Assembly: GCA_019677205.1 (NCBI GenBank) | Contig: JAAMXY010000025.1 | Location: 1-22,623, forward strand | Length of the DNA: 22,623 nt | From: Pinguiococcus pyrenoidosus | Lineage: Eukaryota; Sar; Pinguiophyceae; Pinguiochrysidales; Pinguiochrysidaceae | Direction of reading: 5' to 3' | Part shown: piece after piece, positions 20,299 through 22,623 of the stretch | Numbering within the stretch: the first letter of the stretch is position 1 | Layout: each line of letters opens with the position of its first letter | The notes under the pieces: model-generated | Databases searched by the model: none | The model's input: the letters and a program-made list of their open reading frames with translations, nothing else | What the model was told of the DNA's origin: nothing | Position numbers and translations under genes: made by a program

Positions 20299-22311
20299 CT
20301 AGCCTTTGAAGTCGCCATCGAAGCCCTGGAATCCGGCCAGCATGAAGAAGTGGTTGTACTTCTTCTTCTCGATGCGGCTACACCAGTTCCACGTCGACGT
20401 GAGACGGCCGTCGATGCACGATCCGCCATCGTCTCCGTCGCCGTCAAAGGCATAGCGGAAGAAGTCGCTGAGGATCTGCATGCGGAGGCCTCGGCCATCG
20501 CCCCAGTTCTCTGTTACATACACCTTGATGGCGTCGTGCGACGCCATCAACTCTTCAATACTATCGACTGCACGGACTATCGGAGCTAAGATTCGCGGAA
20601 TCTGCGTGTACTTGTCAATGAACATCAGTGCGTTCGGCACATCCCTGTGGCGCAACAGCAAGAACGGCCATCAGCACTCCTAGGGACAGCTCGGGAGGAC
20701 GAAGCCGCCGGCGGCCACATTTCTTACCGATCTCCAAGATGCACGACACTGAGTCCCACCCACGGGCCACATCTCCGCTGCACCTCTGCGAGGATGCGCC
20801 GCATCTCCGCTCTCACGTTGGGGCATCTCTGGACGCGATTCAGGCCTTGCCCGGTATTCCACAAGCTGTAGTCATCCTTCTGCGACAGCAGATCTCTGTC
20901 TGCTGCATACCACAATCTGTACATGCTCTCCATCATCTTCGCCCACAGCGTGAGGCTTTGCTTCACGAAAGCAAACTGCGTCGCGTGATCATGAGTGAGC
21001 TTCGCCGAGCCGCCCAGCGAGGAGTACCTCGCAGAGCTGTACGCAGAGCTGTACGATCCCGAGGAGCCATACTTGTTGAAGTACGAGCCGCCCCGAAGTG
21101 ACAGGCTGTACTGCTTTTCCTCCTTGTCCGGATGAAAGTTCTCCTCCAGCAGCTCCAGCATGCGAAGCACCGGCTTCACGTTGTACGTGACATAGTTATC
21201 CGCGTCCCCGACGGAGTCCAAAACCCGCTGAATGTCCGCCTCGGTGAGAGGCTGCACCGGTCCAACCGTCTCCGCCTCTTCGTTCTCCTTCGTCTTGTAC
21301 TTCTGCTTCAGTTCTTCCTGCGCGACGCGCTTGCGCTGCACCTCCCGTGCGAGGTACGCCGGAGTCTTCGTGCCGTCATTCACCACCTCCCGCGTGGCAT
21401 CTCGCAGCTGCGGATCCTCCAGCAACGCCAGCGCTCGCTTGCCTCTCTTCAAGAGGAAGCTCCTCACGGTCTCCAGCTCCTTCACCGGGTGTATCCCAAC
21501 GTGCTCCACGAAGCGCGGCTGCGAGGCGTCTTGCAAGAGGTACATCAACTTCCCGTAGGTGCCGCGCAGCTTCTCCGGGTTCATCACTTTGTAGCGCCGA
21601 GCCACTTCGAAGGCGCGGCGGAAGAGGTCTTCATTCTCCGAGAACCTGTCGACCACCAGCCTCTCTCCCGCTCTGCCCGGGCGCGCCGACACCGCGAGGC
21701 CGGTGATCATACTGTACATCTCGCGGAGGCCCTCCATCATGCGGCGGTCCTTGCCATAGCTGCGCACCGTGTCCACGCTGTCCGTATACTCGCTCACCTG
21801 CACATCATCATGGGTTTCAATCAGTTCTTCTCTGCTCTTTTCTGTTTTTTTTTCCTGGTTTTCTTTTTCTGAAAGAGAGGAGAAAACCCCCAGAGCAACG
21901 CACCTCCAACGCCGACTCCACGATCTTCAGAAGCCCTCTCTCCTCCGGCGCTAATCTCAACGGGACGCATTCCACGAACGCCGAGTTATCCACCGCTCCG
22001 TCGCCGCCCGAGTCGCTCTGCACCGCCTCCGAGAGCTCTTCGGCAGGCGCTGAGTCCGTCGTGGGCGGCGGACCGTTGCGCGGACTCGCGAGTTCCATGG
22101 CCTCCGTCGCTTTGGACGGATCCGGCGCGACGCTCGGCGCCGCCATGACGCTCCCCAAGATGGCCTCTCGCACGTGCTCCGCGCGCTTGCCGCGCCGGTG
22201 GAGAGCCTCCATACATGGACGACAGAAGCTCTCGCCGCAAGTGACGCATCGCACGACGGCGGTGTGCGATTCGCACTCCCCACAAAGCACTTGCGCCGCT
22301 TCCGAGGCCAT
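20299..22311 (-). CDS. B-box zinc finger plus DUF2009 (UPF0652) protein
   Basis: A 607-residue protein of unknown biochemical role. Coding exons, in order: 22311-21904, 21797-20728, 20644-20299; introns 106 and 83 nt, phases consistent. The N-terminus has a B-box-like zinc finger: Cys10, Cys13, Cys22, Cys25, Cys30, Cys33, then His38 and His46 (CGEC, CVTC, CRPCMEALH, KRAEH). A low-complexity acidic/Ser/Pro spacer follows (about 55-115). From VSEYTDSVDTV (137 on) it follows the DUF2009 pattern known from plant, fungal and protist UPF0652 proteins: NPEKLRGTYGKLMYLLQD, LTHDHATQ (403-410), QSLTLWAKMMESMYRLWYA, LWNTGQGLNRVQ, VVHLGDRDVPNALMFIDKY (across intron 2), GSCIDGRLTSTWNWCS and the terminal FQGFDGDF. 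A Gly/Ser/Tyr-rich insert (372-400, YSSAYSSARYSS) interrupts DUF2009 just before LTHDHATQ. I start at the ATG at 22311; the frame is open upstream but has no earlier ATG. Family secure, function not. Confidence 0.9.
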
Positions 22312-22404
22312 CGGGGCCACACAGCGCGCGCACACGCCGCGCTCGCGCAGCCGAGCTACCGAAGGTTTCGGAAGGGGGAAGTGCGACGATCTGATGCGCG
22401 GCGG

Positions 22405-22434
22405 AATTCAAAATTGCAGCGCTGCGTTTGAATT
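22405..22434. repeat. imperfect 30-bp inverted repeat in the DUF2009 promoter region
   Basis: The outer arms AATTCAAA (22405-22412) and TTTGAATT (22427-22434) flank the inner arms GCAGC (22416-22420) and GCTGC (22421-22425), with a small asymmetric bulge. The position, about 95-125 bp upstream of the ATG, fits a binding site for a dimeric regulator. Confidence 0.5.
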
Positions 22435-22561
22435 TTATGGCGCGCGCGCGGAACCGTAAGAACGCCGCGTTTTGGTTGGGTGCTTCCGGATATTATCGTT
22501 TTAAATAGTTTATGACAATGGCTAAAATAATTGATTTGTTTATTTTCAAATAGAGGCTGTG

Positions 22562-22587
22562 TTGCAAGCGACAATGATCACTTGCAA
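22562..22587. repeat. short inverted repeat
   Basis: TTGCAAG (22562-22568) and CTTGCAA (22581-22587) are separated by 12 nt. They could form a small hairpin or a dimeric protein site at the right edge. Their role is unknown. Confidence 0.5.
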
Positions 22588-22623
22588 ACAAAACTATTGA
22601 ATGCGTCGTCACCTTACGGATGT

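Larger units (their letters stand above)
22312..22623. promoter_or_regulatory. upstream region of the DUF2009 gene, right edge
   Basis: The 312 bp to the window end hold the promoter of the minus-strand DUF2009 gene. GC-rich sequence gives way to an AT-rich patch after about 22490. Two inverted repeats stand out: AATTCAAA/TTTGAATT with an inner GCAGC/GCTGC at 22405-22434, about 95-125 bp from the ATG, and TTGCAAG/CTTGCAA at 22562-22587. No gene is recognisable on either strand. Confidence 0.4.

Overview
This is a nuclear genomic window from a eukaryotic microbe. Six of its nine proposed genes are interrupted by short GT-AG introns (23 proposed; most 57-160 nt, longest 508 nt). Coding DNA is GC-rich, while a few intergenic patches are sharply AT-rich. 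One gene encodes a thylakoid HCF164/TxlA-type thioredoxin whose N-terminus looks like a signal peptide ending in Ala-Phe, followed by a transit-like stretch and a second membrane segment. That bipartite leader with a phenylalanine at the cleavage site is typical of algae with a secondary red plastid (stramenopiles, cryptophytes, haptophytes, chromerids). With the plant-type adenosylhomocysteinase and the DUF2009 protein, I infer such an alga; I cannot name the species.

Layout, left to right: a possible minus-strand gene start (266-634, weak); a three-domain gelsolin/severin-like protein (+, 747-1901); an NPEPL1-type M17 aminopeptidase (-, 2224-4113, five exons); the HCF164-like thioredoxin (+, 4458-5237, intronless); a kinesin-3-like motor (-, 5698-9347, five exons); a fused methylenetetrahydrofolate reductase / S-adenosylhomocysteine hydrolase (+, 10293-13422, seven exons); mitochondrial Hsp70 (-, 13583-15931, four exons); a CELF/Bruno-like protein with three RRMs (+, 17209-19828, five exons); and a B-box plus DUF2009 (UPF0652) protein (-, 20299-22311, three exons). 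Strands alternate without exception, so every neighbouring pair is divergent or convergent.

The standout is the fusion. One spliced reading frame of 838 residues holds a complete MTHFR catalytic barrel (about 1-332), a short acidic/Ala-rich linker, and a complete plant-type SAHH (about 363-838). The junction lies inside a single 1279-nt exon with no stop and no intron. The usual C-terminal SAM-responsive domain of eukaryotic MTHFR is absent and SAHH sits in its place. MTHFR makes the methyl donor used to remethylate homocysteine, and SAHH releases that homocysteine, so the fusion joins two arms of the methyl cycle in one polypeptide. I am not aware of a described enzyme with this architecture, though I could not search.

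Apart from that gene the neighbours are functionally unrelated housekeeping genes; I see no operon, no mobile element with recognisable ends, no CRISPR and no RNA gene. All exon boundaries were worked out by hand from reading frame, phase and conserved protein sequence. Family assignments rest on motifs I recognise, not on database searches.
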